From assembly GCA_028822935.1 (NCBI GenBank), contig JAPKCM010000040.1, positions 1-36,414 on the forward strand: DNA of 36,414 nt. The letters run 5' to 3'. Source of the stretch: Akkermansiaceae bacterium (GTDB taxonomy: Bacteria > Verrucomicrobiota > Verrucomicrobiia > Verrucomicrobiales > Akkermansiaceae). Of this stretch, positions 25,624 through 34,576 are shown piece by piece; positions within the stretch are counted from its first letter, which is position 1, and every line of letters begins with the position of its first letter. The translations under genes and the position numbers were made by a program. The notes beneath the pieces were generated by a model, which was not told the origin of the DNA, ran no database searches, and saw only the letters and a program-made list of their open reading frames with translations.

Positions 25624-27897
25624 ATGCGCTCCGCCATCCTCACTCTCCTCATTGGATTCTCACCCCTCCTCTCTCTGGCTCAAGAGACGCCTGAAACAGC
25701 AAGCGATGATCCCTTGGCCGGCCATTCCCACCAGGGCCACGCCTTTAATGAGGGCCCACGCCAGGCTGGACCTCTGATGGAAAACACGGGGCTCGTTCAC
25801 CTTCCCATCACGACCTCCTGGGACAAGGGACAGGCTTATTTCGACCAGGGAATCGGTCAGCTCCACGGCTTCTGGTATTATGAAGCCGAGCGCTCTTTCC
25901 GCCAAATTCTCGCTCATGACCCAAACTGTGTCATGGCCTACCTCGGGCTCACTTTGGCCAATTGGGAAAACGAAAAACGCGCCAAAACTTTCCTCGAGAA
26001 GGGAATCAAACTTCAAGAGAAGGCCGCTCTCACCGACCACGAAAAAGCCTATTTCGAAGCCCACAAAAAACTCTTCAGCGAAGAACCCAAGGACATCAAG
26101 AAGCGCCGTGTCAATTTCGTCCGCGATCTCGAAGACATCGTCCTCAACTTCCCCAATGACCTGGAGGCCAAAGCATTCCTCGTCTGCCGCCGCTGGCAGC
26201 TCAACCGCAAGGGAATTCAGATCCAGAGTTATGTTGGCCTCGACGCCATTCTTGAGCAAATCTTTGCCAAGTCCCCTCATCACCCAGCCCACCACTTTGC
26301 CATCCACCTCTGGGACAACCGCAATCACGCCCAGGCCCTCGACTCCGCGGCCAAGCTCGGGACCACCGCTCCCGGCATCGCCCACATGTGGCACATGCCC
26401 GGTCATATTTATTCCAAGGCCAAGCGCTTCCACGACGCCGCCTGGCAACAAGCCGCCTCCGCCTCGGTCGATCACGCACATATGCAGAAGAACTACCTCC
26501 TGCCCGATGAGATCCACAACTACGCCCACAACAACCAGTGGCTCGCGCAAAACTACACCTACCTCGGGGACGCCACCGCCGCAGTTGAAATGGCGCAATC
26601 TCTCCTCGCCAACCCACGTCATCCCCGCCTCAACACCGCCACCAAAGGTGGTTCCTCCAGCCGTTACGGACGCAGTGAGCTCATCAAGATCCTCGAGACT
26701 TTCGAACTCTGGCCTCAAATCATCGCCCTTTCGAAAACCCAGTGGCTCGAAGCACTTGATAAAGCAGACGATGACCGCTCGCGCCTCCGCCTCATCGGAA
26801 TCGCTCACTTCCATCTTCAGAAGAAAGACGAGCTCAACGTGACCATCGGCCAGCTCGACGCGTTCCACAAAAAAGCAGTCGCCCAGCAAAAAGAAGACGA
26901 AGACAAAGCCCGCGAAAAAGCGACCAAGGAAAAGAAAAACGAAAAGGACCTCAAGAAAGCCGTCACCGATGCCGGCAAGAATGCCAAGAAAAGCGCGGAT
27001 GCCCTCGCCAAAATCCTCGGCGAACTTCGAGGTTGCCTTGCCGAACTCAATGGCGACAAAGAGGCCGCCAAAAAATCGCTCAGCCACGTCAATAATGGCA
27101 CCGTAAAGATGCGACGTCAGCTCGCCCTCGGCGATCTCGAAGAAGCCCGCAAAGCTGCTGAAAAGAAACTCAGCGGCGACGATAAAAAAACCGTCGAACT
27201 CGCCCAAGGCATCGAGACCTTTTACCGCTGTCAAAAAGAAGACGCCAGCAAGGTAAAGGAAGCCTTCGAAAAACTGCGCGTCATTTCCTCCGAGATCGCA
27301 ATCACCACTCCTCCCTTCGCCCGCCTTGCCCCGATCGCCAAGAAACTCGGCTACCCCGAGGACTGGCGTCTCGCCCACGTCCCAGCCGAAGATCTCCTCC
27401 CCCGACCTAAACTTGATTCACTCGGCCCTGTCCATTGGACCCCGCCCGCCGCCAAGCCCTTCAGCCTCCCGGACCAAAATAAGAAGTCGATCTCACTCTC
27501 CGACTACCAAGGCAAGCCCTTCATCCTCGTCTTCTATCTCGGCGCCGGCTGCCTCCACTGCACCGAGCAACTCACCGCCATGGCCGACCGTTATCCCGAG
27601 TTCGAAAAGGCCAAGCTCCCCATCCTCGCCATCTCCACCGATAACGTCGCCGACCTTAAGATGTCACAGGACAACTACGAAAAAGGAACCATCCCCTTTC
27701 CGCTCATCTCCGATGAAAAAAAGGACGTCTTCAAAGCCTACACCGCCCACGATGACTTCGAGAACCAGCCCCTCCACGGCACCTTCGTGATCGACGGAAA
27801 AGGCCGCGTCCTCTGGACCGACATCTCTGCCGACCCCTTCATGGACCTCGATTTCCTCATCAAGGAAGCCAACCGCCTCCTGGAACTCCATCCCTAG
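25624..27897 (+). CDS. Secreted TPR protein with C-terminal redoxin domain
   Basis: A 757-residue exported protein. Signal peptide about 1-20 (LLIGFSPLLSLAQ). A His-rich patch follows (GHSHQGHAF, about 32-40). TPR-like helical repeats run from about 60 to 400: the first (YFDQGIGQLHGFWYYEAERSFRQILAHDPNC) matches a family of TPR proteins with FDQGL...GF..EA motifs. Next is a Lys/Glu-rich coiled coil (about 400-460) and another helical array. The last ~150 residues are an AhpC/TSA-type redoxin (FSLPDQNKKSISLSDYQGK, FYLGAGCLHCTEQL with C643 and C646, GTFVIDGKGRVLWTDI). The CLHC motif suits thiol oxidoreductase or peroxiredoxin-like activity outside the cytosol. Substrates are unknown. Divergent from the CSASR sulfatase. 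Confidence 0.8.
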   Translation: MRSAILTLLIGFSPLLSLAQETPETASDDPLAGHSHQGHAFNEGPRQAGPLMENTGLVHLPITTSWDKGQAYFDQGIGQLHGFWYYEAERSFRQILAHDPNCVMAYLGLTLANWENEKRAKTFLEKGIKLQEKAALTDHEKAYFEAHKKLFSEEPKDIKKRRVNFVRDLEDIVLNFPNDLEAKAFLVCRRWQLNRKGIQIQSYVGLDAILEQIFAKSPHHPAHHFAIHLWDNRNHAQALDSAAKLGTTAPGIAHMWHMPGHIYSKAKRFHDAAWQQAASASVDHAHMQKNYLLPDEIHNYAHNNQWLAQNYTYLGDATAAVEMAQSLLANPRHPRLNTATKGGSSSRYGRSELIKILETFELWPQIIALSKTQWLEALDKADDDRSRLRLIGIAHFHLQKKDELNVTIGQLDAFHKKAVAQQKEDEDKAREKATKEKKNEKDLKKAVTDAGKNAKKSADALAKILGELRGCLAELNGDKEAAKKSLSHVNNGTVKMRRQLALGDLEEARKAAEKKLSGDDKKTVELAQGIETFYRCQKEDASKVKEAFEKLRVISSEIAITTPPFARLAPIAKKLGYPEDWRLAHVPAEDLLPRPKLDSLGPVHWTPPAAKPFSLPDQNKKSISLSDYQGKPFILVFYLGAGCLHCTEQLTAMADRYPEFEKAKLPILAISTDNVADLKMSQDNYEKGTIPFPLISDEKKDVFKAYTAHDDFENQPLHGTFVIDGKGRVLWTDISADPFMDLDFLIKEANRLLELHP

Positions 27898-27979
27898 GTC
27901 AGGCATCCTTCCTGACTTCCGACCAAATATACCATAACCTCTTCGAAAGGCGGATCGTTTCCGCTGTCATCAATTAGTT

Positions 27980-29434
27980 ATGTTTGGAAAAATATTGCTT
28001 GCTTTCCTCCTTTCGACATCGGTGTGGGCACAACAACTTTCTATAAGCCCCTCTCCTTCAGAAGCTCACCTAAAGTGGTCCCGCACCTTCCCCGAAAATT
28101 TGGGCGTCGCATCTCGAATCCACTCGCGGATTCTCAGCTCAACGAATCTCATAAATTGGGTTCAAGAAGATTTTCTCACCTTCGAAGAAGCTCTCGGAAA
28201 TGGCGAATCAAGCTTCATCGCCCCCCTCAATGGCCCCGCCCGCTTCTATCGCTTGGAAGAATTCTACTCCTACGTCCATCGCGACGCCCCTTCAGCCGCT
28301 CCTACCCTCTACAACCAGCAGTTCCTCAACTCATCTTCCCTCTCCGAACAGAAGCCACCCTTGGAGTCCGATGACTCTGCCAGCGACCCCGCCTGTCTCG
28401 ACAGCATCCCCTGGGATCCGACCACAGCCAGTTTCTTCGCTGCATACAACACCTCCCCGGAAGACCACAACGCCGCGCTTCCACCTAACGACCCCGAGCG
28501 CCGCGTCACTGATTTCAGCTTAAACGAAAACTAACAGGCTGCCTTTGAAAAAAATGGTTTCGTCGTTAGTCCCCGCGTTGCCTCATCTTTTGATGATTGG
28601 GGTCGCATTGTTGAGTCCTACGCCCCTGTCGATTTCTACTACTCCATCTGGACCGATGATCTTCACGTCTTCATCACTGCCGACTCCGTCCTAGAAGCCT
28701 GACACCAGACCTTCAACAGCCTGCTCGAAGAAGTCGAAGAACTGGTCCTTTATCCTGCCTTGAGAGCCTTCCTCGATGATCGAATCGACCCAGAATTTCA
28801 AGAATGGAAAACAACATGGCAGGACAGCCAAGAGCCCGGAGCCGACACGGTGAGAGAGACCCTGCAAGATCTCGATCTCTATCTCGGAACGGCCTTTCGT
28901 TTGGTTCGAGAAAGTGATCCTGGAGAGCCAACCGACGATGAGATCAGCCCCGCACACTGGCAGCAATCCGTTGTAGATGCTACTGACACGCTCAAGAGAA
29001 ATCTCTACGGAGACGTGGGAAGATTAGAAGACATGACGCTCTATAAGCCACGCGGCCACTACACCAACTCCTCGCTGCTTAAAGGCTATTTCCAAACAGT
29101 GGTTTGGCTCAGTCAATCCCAGTTCCATCTTACCAACGAAAGTTCAAGTTCTCAGTGGGATCGCGAATTGCGCGCTGCCATTCTCATGACGCTCATCGTT
29201 CGAGATTCCGGAGCAGTTCTCCACGAAGGCGTCGGCCGTGCACAGTTTATGCTCGTTGCCGTAAAACATCCCGACGGCTCAATCTGAGCCTACGGGGGCC
29301 CCGTCATGAGCCATCATGAATTCACTAAACCTCACGGTGTCCGCATGTCCGACGAAGAGTGGAAAGCACAAATGGCACAAGAAGGTGAACCAGCCCCTGC
29401 CGATTGGAAACGGGACTTCCTGATCACGGAATAA
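27980..29434 (+). pseudogene. DUF3160-family secreted protein with three in-frame stops
   Basis: A single reading frame of 485 codons holds three internal stops: TAA 28532-28534, TGA 28700-28702 and TGA 29285-29287, with a terminal TAA at 29432-29434. There is no frameshift. The first part has a signal peptide (1-18, VWAQ) and a module ending RFYRL, as in the gene at 12668. The rest shows DUF3160 landmarks: FYYSIWTDDLHVFITADSVL, YKPRGHYTNSSLLKGYF, HEGVG, then after the last stop YGGPVMSHHEF and MSDEEWKAQM. Normal members are 650-800 residues, so a middle portion (between about 29210 and 29230) also seems deleted. Both TGA codons sit where Trp is plausible (TGG to TGA). Most likely a recent pseudogene. 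Confidence 0.7.
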
Positions 29435-29439
29435 GATCC

Positions 29440-29971
29440 CTATCGACGACGGCGGAAAATTCCGGAGGCTCCAAGCGCCAGGAACGCTACTGAACTCGGT
29501 TCCGGCACCGCCGTAAATTCAGCGGCCACAAAAACTTCAACCTGCTCGAGCGTCGGTGAGAGTGTCAAACGCTCCTACATTAGTCGAATAATTCGCCTGA
29601 TCAAATGCGCCAACCCCAGCACCAGTTCGTGTCGCAAAGCCATCGGTATAATCCCACGTTTCTCCGTCTCCATTAACACCGGGGTCACCATAGGTGTCGA
29701 AGACCGAACTCATGTTAAACAACTCAATCGTATCGTCCCCGTTGATGTTTGCGGCACCATGCTGCAACAACACAAAATTCTGCACGAAGTTGTTGGCGAA
29801 AAAATCGAAGGAAGCGGTATTCCCCGCGATCACAATAACATCCCCCGTCACAGCAGTTCCCCCTGACAAGGTAAACTCTTCCCCATCGGTCCCGCCACCA
29901 TTGTTGGCACTGCCTATTCCCCAGGTCGAAAGATCAGTGCCAAACCAAGCTTCACTCCCCCCGTTAAGCAC
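29440..29971 (-). pseudogene. Frameshifted PEP-CTERM secreted protein fragment
   Basis: Two minus-strand frames form one broken gene. The larger (29537-29971, from GTG) resembles extracellular beta-rich proteins with INGDDTIELF, GDPGVNGDGETWDY and TDGFATR segments, as in lamin-tail-like or nuclease-associated domains. The C-terminal frame (29440 to about 29575) encodes a textbook PEP-CTERM sorting signal: VPEPSSVAFLALGASGIFRRRR interrupted here only by my quoting limit; key parts are VPEPSS, a hydrophobic helix and RRRR before TAG 29440-29442. The two overlap near 29540-29575 but differ in frame, so one or two bases were lost or gained. There is no signal peptide at the N-terminus and a stop lies just upstream, so the start is missing too. 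The gene runs tail to tail with the DUF3160 pseudogene. Confidence 0.6.
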
Positions 29972-30094
29972 TCCACGCCTCCAGAAACCTTACCACTTCA
30001 GAGACATTTATTGTTAAGCTAACTTCACCGAACAAACATTTATAAGACATTGCCCACCAAAGTCTCACGAAATACTTCGAGAACCTTGCAAAAC

Positions 30095-31282
30095 TTAGAT
30101 CTCTCCCCTGATCCCCAAGTCCACCCTCCTCCCTCCCCCATCCAAACTCTTCCTTCCCGCCTCCAGGATCGCGGTCACCTCCCTCGTCTGCTGCACGGTC
30201 GCCAGCTCAGGATCCCCACCTTTTACCGCTTCTAGAAAAGTAGCGATGCTCACATAGCCATAAGCTCCCTGCCCCGCGAAACCTCCCTGCCCATCCGGCA
30301 AATAACGCATAAAGAGCGGGTTCGGCGTGGAGTATCCCGCATCATCGGTCGCCACTTCATAGCCTCGGTGCGCTTGATCCACGCGCACTTCTCCGTGATG
30401 ACTCAAGCTACTAAAGCGCTGCTGCGAATGCACCTCGGCCTTCGGCGCCGACCACGCCGAGGTATAAACGGCCGTCCCCCGGTTCCCGGAGTCGAAATGC
30501 TCCCAATCAACCATCAGCGTGATCGAATCCTCCGTCTCGATCCCCATTCCTTGAGCCACTCCATTGGAAGCCGACGCCACCACTGACACCGGCCTTGCAA
30601 CTCTCTCCATCGCCCAGACATGAAAATCAATGTGGTGCGCATTGAGGTAGTAACTGACGTCACTCGATTTCCCGGCCCACCTGCGAAAACTCTCCAGTTG
30701 GGACTTCGGCTGGCTCATATAGGATTGAAAGTAAGAAAAATCTCCGAGATCGCGAATCCGTTGCCGGGCATCGGCATAGATCGGGTCCCATCGCTTGTGC
30801 ACTTCCATCGCAATTAAGACCTCCTGTTCCTCCGCAATCTCAATCAGCGCGTCATGTTCCACGAGCGTCTTCACGATGGGCTTCGCCACCAAAACATGAA
30901 GCCCACGTTGCGCCGCTGCCTCAGCCATTTCAAAGTGGAGATCATCGGGAGTGAAGACGAGCACCGCATCCCCCGGAGAGAGTTCCGCCATCGCTGTCTT
31001 CCACGCCTCTGGATCATGCTCTCCGTCATTGGGGAACGACTGGAAGCTCACATCCATCTGATAGCGATCCCCAATCACCCGCTGTAAGTGCGCGCGCATT
31101 GCCGGAAATTTTTCACCGTTGGTTCCCGCAAAAAGTAAATCTCCGATCAGTCCGCGCTGCCGCAAATCGAAAAGCGTCAGTCCAACAACCCCCGCCCCTT
31201 TATCCGAGGAGCTCTCAGCACCGTTCACAAACCCGGTGACATACTCCCCCGTTCCTAGGACCAAGACGTTTGGCAATTTCAT
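30095..31282 (-). CDS. Gfo/Idh/MocA-family oxidoreductase
   Basis: NAD(P)-dependent sugar or cyclitol oxidoreductase family, 395 residues from ATG 31280-31282. Rossmann N-terminus LVLGTGEYVTGFVNG, the VFTPDDLHFEMAEAAAQRGLHVL segment and VAKPIV, which replaces the usual EKP with AKP, so the lysine survives. The C-terminal half contains HHIDFHVWAM, with the conserved His of the active site. The substrate is unknown. A perfect AGGAGG ribosome-binding site lies at 31297-31302, which is 14 bases from this ATG; an in-frame CTG at 31286-31288 would have an 8-base spacing. The region is tidy and conserved, unlike the broken genes on both sides. Confidence 0.85.
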   Translation of the reverse strand: MKLPNVLVLGTGEYVTGFVNGAESSSDKGAGVVGLTLFDLRQRGLIGDLLFAGTNGEKFPAMRAHLQRVIGDRYQMDVSFQSFPNDGEHDPEAWKTAMAELSPGDAVLVFTPDDLHFEMAEAAAQRGLHVLVAKPIVKTLVEHDALIEIAEEQEVLIAMEVHKRWDPIYADARQRIRDLGDFSYFQSYMSQPKSQLESFRRWAGKSSDVSYYLNAHHIDFHVWAMERVARPVSVVASASNGVAQGMGIETEDSITLMVDWEHFDSGNRGTAVYTSAWSAPKAEVHSQQRFSSLSHHGEVRVDQAHRGYEVATDDAGYSTPNPLFMRYLPDGQGGFAGQGAYGYVSIATFLEAVKGGDPELATVQQTREVTAILEAGRKSLDGGGRRVDLGIRGEI

Positions 31283-31429
31283 CGCCAGAAGTGTCACCTC
31301 CTAAATCAGATTCGGTAGAAAAAAATCGGCCTCCGGGAAAAGAATCTCACTTTTTTGACACTGCCGGTTCGAAAGCGCGATGAAGCAAGTGAAGGAAAAA
31401 ACATCCGAAACACTCAATTCACCGTATCA

Positions 31430-32196
31430 ATGAAAAACATCACCACCTCCGCCGCTCAGCTCGTCACCGCCGCAGCCTTAACCTTAGGCTCAGCCGCCTC
31501 TGCCACGACCATCTCAGTCGACTTCATGGGAAATAGCTCCCTTCCTCCCATGGTAACCACCGATACCGCCGGGGTCACTTCCGCTCAATTCTGGGAACCC
31601 GCCTTTGGACTCATTGGCTCCGTCTCCCCTCTAACTGGAACCGGAACTGCCTCCGGCGCAATCGTGCAGTGGAACTCTCAAATTTCTTGGGCTGTCCCAG
31701 GCTATCTCGGTGGCAGCATCCTGGGACCGGGCGACGACAAAATGATGTCCCGTGGCATCGCGACCTTCCTTACAAGCGCCTCACCTCCAGCCGCAAGCCC
31801 CAATGCTTCCTTCTCTCGCCTCCCTCGGATGGACCTCCTACGACATCTACGTACAGCTCTCACGCAAATGGCGGGGCCGGAGGACTTTCCGAAATCACCC
31901 ATTCTGATAGCGGAGGAGTCACCCCCATCAACCTCACCGAATCAGGTCCTTCTTTCGGCACCGTTGTTGGATCCACCTATCTCGATGGTGGCATCAATCC
32001 CACGGGCAACTACGTCCGCTATACTAGAAAGACCGATCTCAACTTCCGCATTTCCTCCACCCCGGCGGTCCCCTTCCAAAACAATGACGTCTCCATCATC
32101 AACGGGATTCAGATTGTCGGCGTCCCCGAACCCTCAACAGCCCTCCTCGGAATCATCGGCGGTGCCCTCGCCCTCTTCCGACGGAAGCGCCCTTAA
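31430..32196 (+). pseudogene. Frameshifted PEP-CTERM secreted protein
   Basis: Start ATG 31430 gives a signal peptide (MKNITTSAAQLVTAAALTLG, then SAASA) and a beta-rich region up to about 31815. The correct reading then needs two jumps: around 31811-31818 (TTCTCTCGCC, looking like loss of one TC from a TC repeat) and around 31848-31856 (TACGTACAGC). After these, the frame ending at 32194-32196 gives YSSHANGGAGGLSEITHSDSGG, GNYVRY and the PEP-CTERM signal VPEPSTALLGIIGG..LFRRKRP. The combined product is about 257 residues. Two separate 2-base deletions explain the shifts; sequencing error is an alternative. A strong terminator follows at 32222. Confidence 0.65.
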
Positions 32197-32221
32197 AAAT
32201 TCCTCCCAAACACCAAGAACC

Positions 32222-32254
32222 AAAGACGGTCATCCCCCCCGGGTGGCCGTCTTT
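32222..32254 (+). terminator. Intrinsic terminator after the PEP-CTERM gene
   Basis: A 14-bp stem AAAGACGGTCATCC / GGGTGGCCGTCTTT with two G-T pairs and a 5-base C loop is followed by CTTGTTTTT on the plus strand. It lies 25 bases after the stop of the frameshifted PEP-CTERM gene and separates it from the small membrane-protein genes. Confidence 0.8.
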
Positions 32255-32330
32255 CTTGTTTTTAAAATAAGATCCACTTACTACACAAGCGAAGGCCTTT
32301 TGTAATCGATCTCACCATCATCGCCCTGAT

Positions 32331-32555
32331 ATGACTTCCGTTGTCACCATCCCTTCCGAAATCGTATTTGCCTTCTTTGCTCTCATCACTCTGGTCATTG
32401 TCATGCGGCTCATGTTAGGACTTCTTATGATCTCAGGCGTGTATCTCACCAATGATTGTCTCATCGAAGAAGCACCCAAACTCTCGGTAGAGGACGAAAA
32501 GACCGCTCTCAAAAAACGCCTCACGGAACTCGAAGAACAACATCCATCATCATGA
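32331..32555 (+). CDS. Small membrane protein of unknown function (trio gene 1)
   Basis: A 74-residue protein. A long hydrophobic stretch (about 9-40: VFAFFALITLVIVMRLMLGLLMISGVYL) suggests one long or two short membrane helices, followed by a charged helical tail (VEDEKTALKKRLTELEEQ) likely to form a coiled coil. I recognise no family. Its TGA stop overlaps the ATG of the next gene (ATGA at 32552-32555), so translation is coupled. Its function probably depends on that partner. Confidence 0.6.
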   Translation: MTSVVTIPSEIVFAFFALITLVIVMRLMLGLLMISGVYLTNDCLIEEAPKLSVEDEKTALKKRLTELEEQHPSS

Positions 32556-33115
32556 AAAAGGGACTCAAAACACTCATCGGTGGCATTGTCATCTTTATCC
32601 TATTCGCCTTTGCCCTCCCCGTCGCAATCATCGCACCAATGGTGAACTCTGATTCAGAGGACGCCCCATTCTTGGTTCCCGGGGAACACCTCGTCGATGT
32701 CGAAAACGAGGGGAAATACTATCTTTGGCATGAATTCCGCACCATTCACGACGGAAAGAGCTACAATCGCCCTGAAGAGCTTCCCCACGGAATCGAGTTC
32801 TCGATCAAGACCGCAGAGGGCGAAACCCTTCCCTTTGTCGCTGGTAGAGGAGCCTCATCCAGCAATGGCAAATCTTCTAAAACAAGGGTTGGCTACGTCG
32901 AGGTCAGCAGGCCAGAGACCCTCACCATCAGTGTTTCCGGAAACACCGAGCCTCTCGTCTTCTCCTTCTCCGAATCCATTTCCCTTAAGATGTTCGGAAC
33001 CATCATGGGCGGAATCTTAGTCTCGGTCATCGGTGCTTTTAGTGGCATTGGAGTGACCATCTGGGGAATCATCAAGATGGTGAAGAGCCCAAATCCGCCC
33101 GCCCTCTCCTCATAA
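32552..33115 (+). CDS. Membrane protein with extracytosolic domain (trio gene 2)
   Basis: A 187-residue protein beginning at the ATG that overlaps the preceding stop; the longer frame from 32456 is a shadow of gene 1. One helix at about 8-30, a beta-rich extracytosolic domain (31-148: FLVPGEHLVDVENEGKYYLWHEF, VEVSRPETLTISVSGN), a second helix at about 150-176 (Gly/Ile-rich, GGILVSVIGAFSGIGVTIWG) and a short cytosolic tail. No cysteines or known catalytic motifs. Tight spacing with genes 1 and 3 and shared membrane topology suggest a small envelope complex, but no known system is recognised. Confidence 0.65.
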   Translation: MKKGLKTLIGGIVIFILFAFALPVAIIAPMVNSDSEDAPFLVPGEHLVDVENEGKYYLWHEFRTIHDGKSYNRPEELPHGIEFSIKTAEGETLPFVAGRGASSSNGKSSKTRVGYVEVSRPETLTISVSGNTEPLVFSFSESISLKMFGTIMGGILVSVIGAFSGIGVTIWGIIKMVKSPNPPALSS

Positions 33116-33137
33116 TTTGAGGCTCAAAAATGAACGA

Positions 33138-33299
33138 ATGACCACCGTTGGACTTATCGCATTGGCAGTCTTGATCCTATTTGTGCTCGTCACCTTAGTT
33201 GCTCCTTCCGGACCTGCCTCGGACGATTACTTTTCGCCCCAATTTAGTAGCAGCGCGCTCCGTCCCTGTCGCTTACCTGACCTGGACTATCGCCCTTAA
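33138..33299 (+). CDS. Possible small membrane protein (trio gene 3)
   Basis: A 53-residue frame beginning at ATG 33138 (a TTG at 33117 would add seven residues). One hydrophobic segment (about 5-22, [16 protein letters not shown]), then a Ser/Pro-rich soluble tail ending DLDYRP. It begins 22 bases after gene 2 and its stop overlaps that of the convergent dapL gene by four bases. The short length and lack of a ribosome-binding site leave it less certain than its neighbours. Confidence 0.4.
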   Translation: MTTVGLIALAVLILFVLVTLVAPSGPASDDYFSPQFSSSALRPCRLPDLDYRP

Positions 33300-34525
33300 A
33301 CCATCGCCTTGAGACGCTCGCACACTTCCTGCACGTTCGCCCGTGAGTTGAATGCGGAGATGCGGAAGAAGCCCTCGCCTGCCGCTCCGAATCCGGAACC
33401 AGGAGTAACGACAACTTGCGCGCCTTCGAGCATCTTATCAAACATCCCCCAGCTGGTAACGCCCTCAGGACAGCCGACCCAAACGTAAGGAGCGTTTTCT
33501 CCGCCCCAAACCTGGAGACCAAGAGCTTCGCAAGCGTCCTTGAGAAGCTTCGCGTTTGTCATGTAGTGCTTCACGAGCTCTGCCACTTCGGCCTTTCCAG
33601 CCTCGGAGTAAATCGCTTCGGCACCGCGCTGCACGGGGTAACTTGCGCCGTTAAACTTGGTCGAGTGACGGCGACTCCAGAGCTCCTTCAGCGGCACTCT
33701 TTCGCCGGAGGCGATGGAGCCGGTGACGGTCTCGGGAATGACGGTGTAGGCACAGCGAACGCCGGTGAAACCACCGTTTTTGGAGAACGAACGGAACTCA
33801 ATCGCGCAATCCTTGGCACCCTCGATCTCATAAATAGAACGCGGAATGCTGCTGTCCTGCACGAAGGCCTCGTAGGCCGCATCGTAAAGAATGACGGCAT
33901 CATTTTCTTTCGCGTAAGCGACCCAGGCTTCGAGCTGCTCGCGCGTCGCGGTCGTGCCCGTCGGGTTGTTCGGGTAGCAAAGATAGATCAGGTCGACCTT
34001 CTCCTCAGGAATGGCGGGAACGAAGCCGTTCTCAGCCGTGCACTTGAGATAGACAAGTCCCTCGTATTCGCCCGCCTCGTTCGCCTCACCGGTGTTACCA
34101 GCCATGACATTGGTGTCGACGTAGACCGGGTAAACAGGATCGGTGACGGCGATTTTGTTTCCCTCCCCGAGGATATCGAGAATGTTGCCCGAGTCACACT
34201 TGGAACCATCTGAGACGAAGATGTCACCGGCATCGATCCCGAGACCAGCGTAGGCATTTTCGGCAATCGATTCGCGAAGGAAGGGATAGCCCTGTTCGGG
34301 ACCGTAACCGCGGAAGGTGCCACGATTACCGAGTTCATCGACCGCCTTTTTCATGGCCTCGCGGGCCGCGACAGGAACGGGCTCGGTGACGTCACCAATA
34401 CCACAACGGATAAGACGCTTGGCCTTTTCCGGCTCGGCGTCGGTATATGCGTTTACCCGGCGGGCGATTTCCGGGAAAAGATACCCGGCCTTCAGCTTGA
34501 GAAAGTTTTCGTTGATGCGAGCCAT
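33296..34525 (-). CDS. dapL: LL-diaminopimelate aminotransferase
   Basis: PLP-dependent fold-type I aminotransferase that converts tetrahydrodipicolinate directly to LL-diaminopimelate for lysine and peptidoglycan synthesis. At 409 residues it is full length. The N-terminus ([21 protein letters not shown]) and [10 protein letters not shown] are DapL-specific. NNPTG at 186-190, the Asp of YDAAYEAF, and PLP lysine K249 in [13 protein letters not shown] are present, as is the C-terminal arginine region [15 protein letters not shown]. DapL is typical of verrucomicrobia, chlamydiae, plants and some other bacteria, supporting the assignment of the window. Convergent with the small membrane-protein genes. 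Confidence 0.96.
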   Translation of the reverse strand: MARINENFLKLKAGYLFPEIARRVNAYTDAEPEKAKRLIRCGIGDVTEPVPVAAREAMKKAVDELGNRGTFRGYGPEQGYPFLRESIAENAYAGLGIDAGDIFVSDGSKCDSGNILDILGEGNKIAVTDPVYPVYVDTNVMAGNTGEANEAGEYEGLVYLKCTAENGFVPAIPEEKVDLIYLCYPNNPTGTTATREQLEAWVAYAKENDAVILYDAAYEAFVQDSSIPRSIYEIEGAKDCAIEFRSFSKNGGFTGVRCAYTVIPETVTGSIASGERVPLKELWSRRHSTKFNGASYPVQRGAEAIYSEAGKAEVAELVKHYMTNAKLLKDACEALGLQVWGGENAPYVWVGCPEGVTSWGMFDKMLEGAQVVVTPGSGFGAAGEGFFRISAFNSRANVQEVCERLKAMV

Positions 34526-34576
34526 GACGGGCTTGGAATAACGGCGATCAAGATAACCCGCAATGGAAATTACGAT

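Noticed and set aside
25660-27378. 572-codon open frame antisense to the TPR-redoxin gene
   Set aside because: It mirrors the GC-biased codons of the real gene; the composition (Gly/Val/Phe/Glu-rich) is typical of antisense shadows and there is no start context.
28700-29287. TGA-to-Trp recoding as an explanation for the DUF3160 stops
   Set aside because: TGA ends other genes here (32553-32555, hflK), and one of the three interruptions is TAA, so nonsense mutation is simpler.
31355-31429. Upstream extension of the PEP-CTERM gene
   Set aside because: The first 25 codons are polar and charged; the signal peptide begins at ATG 31430.
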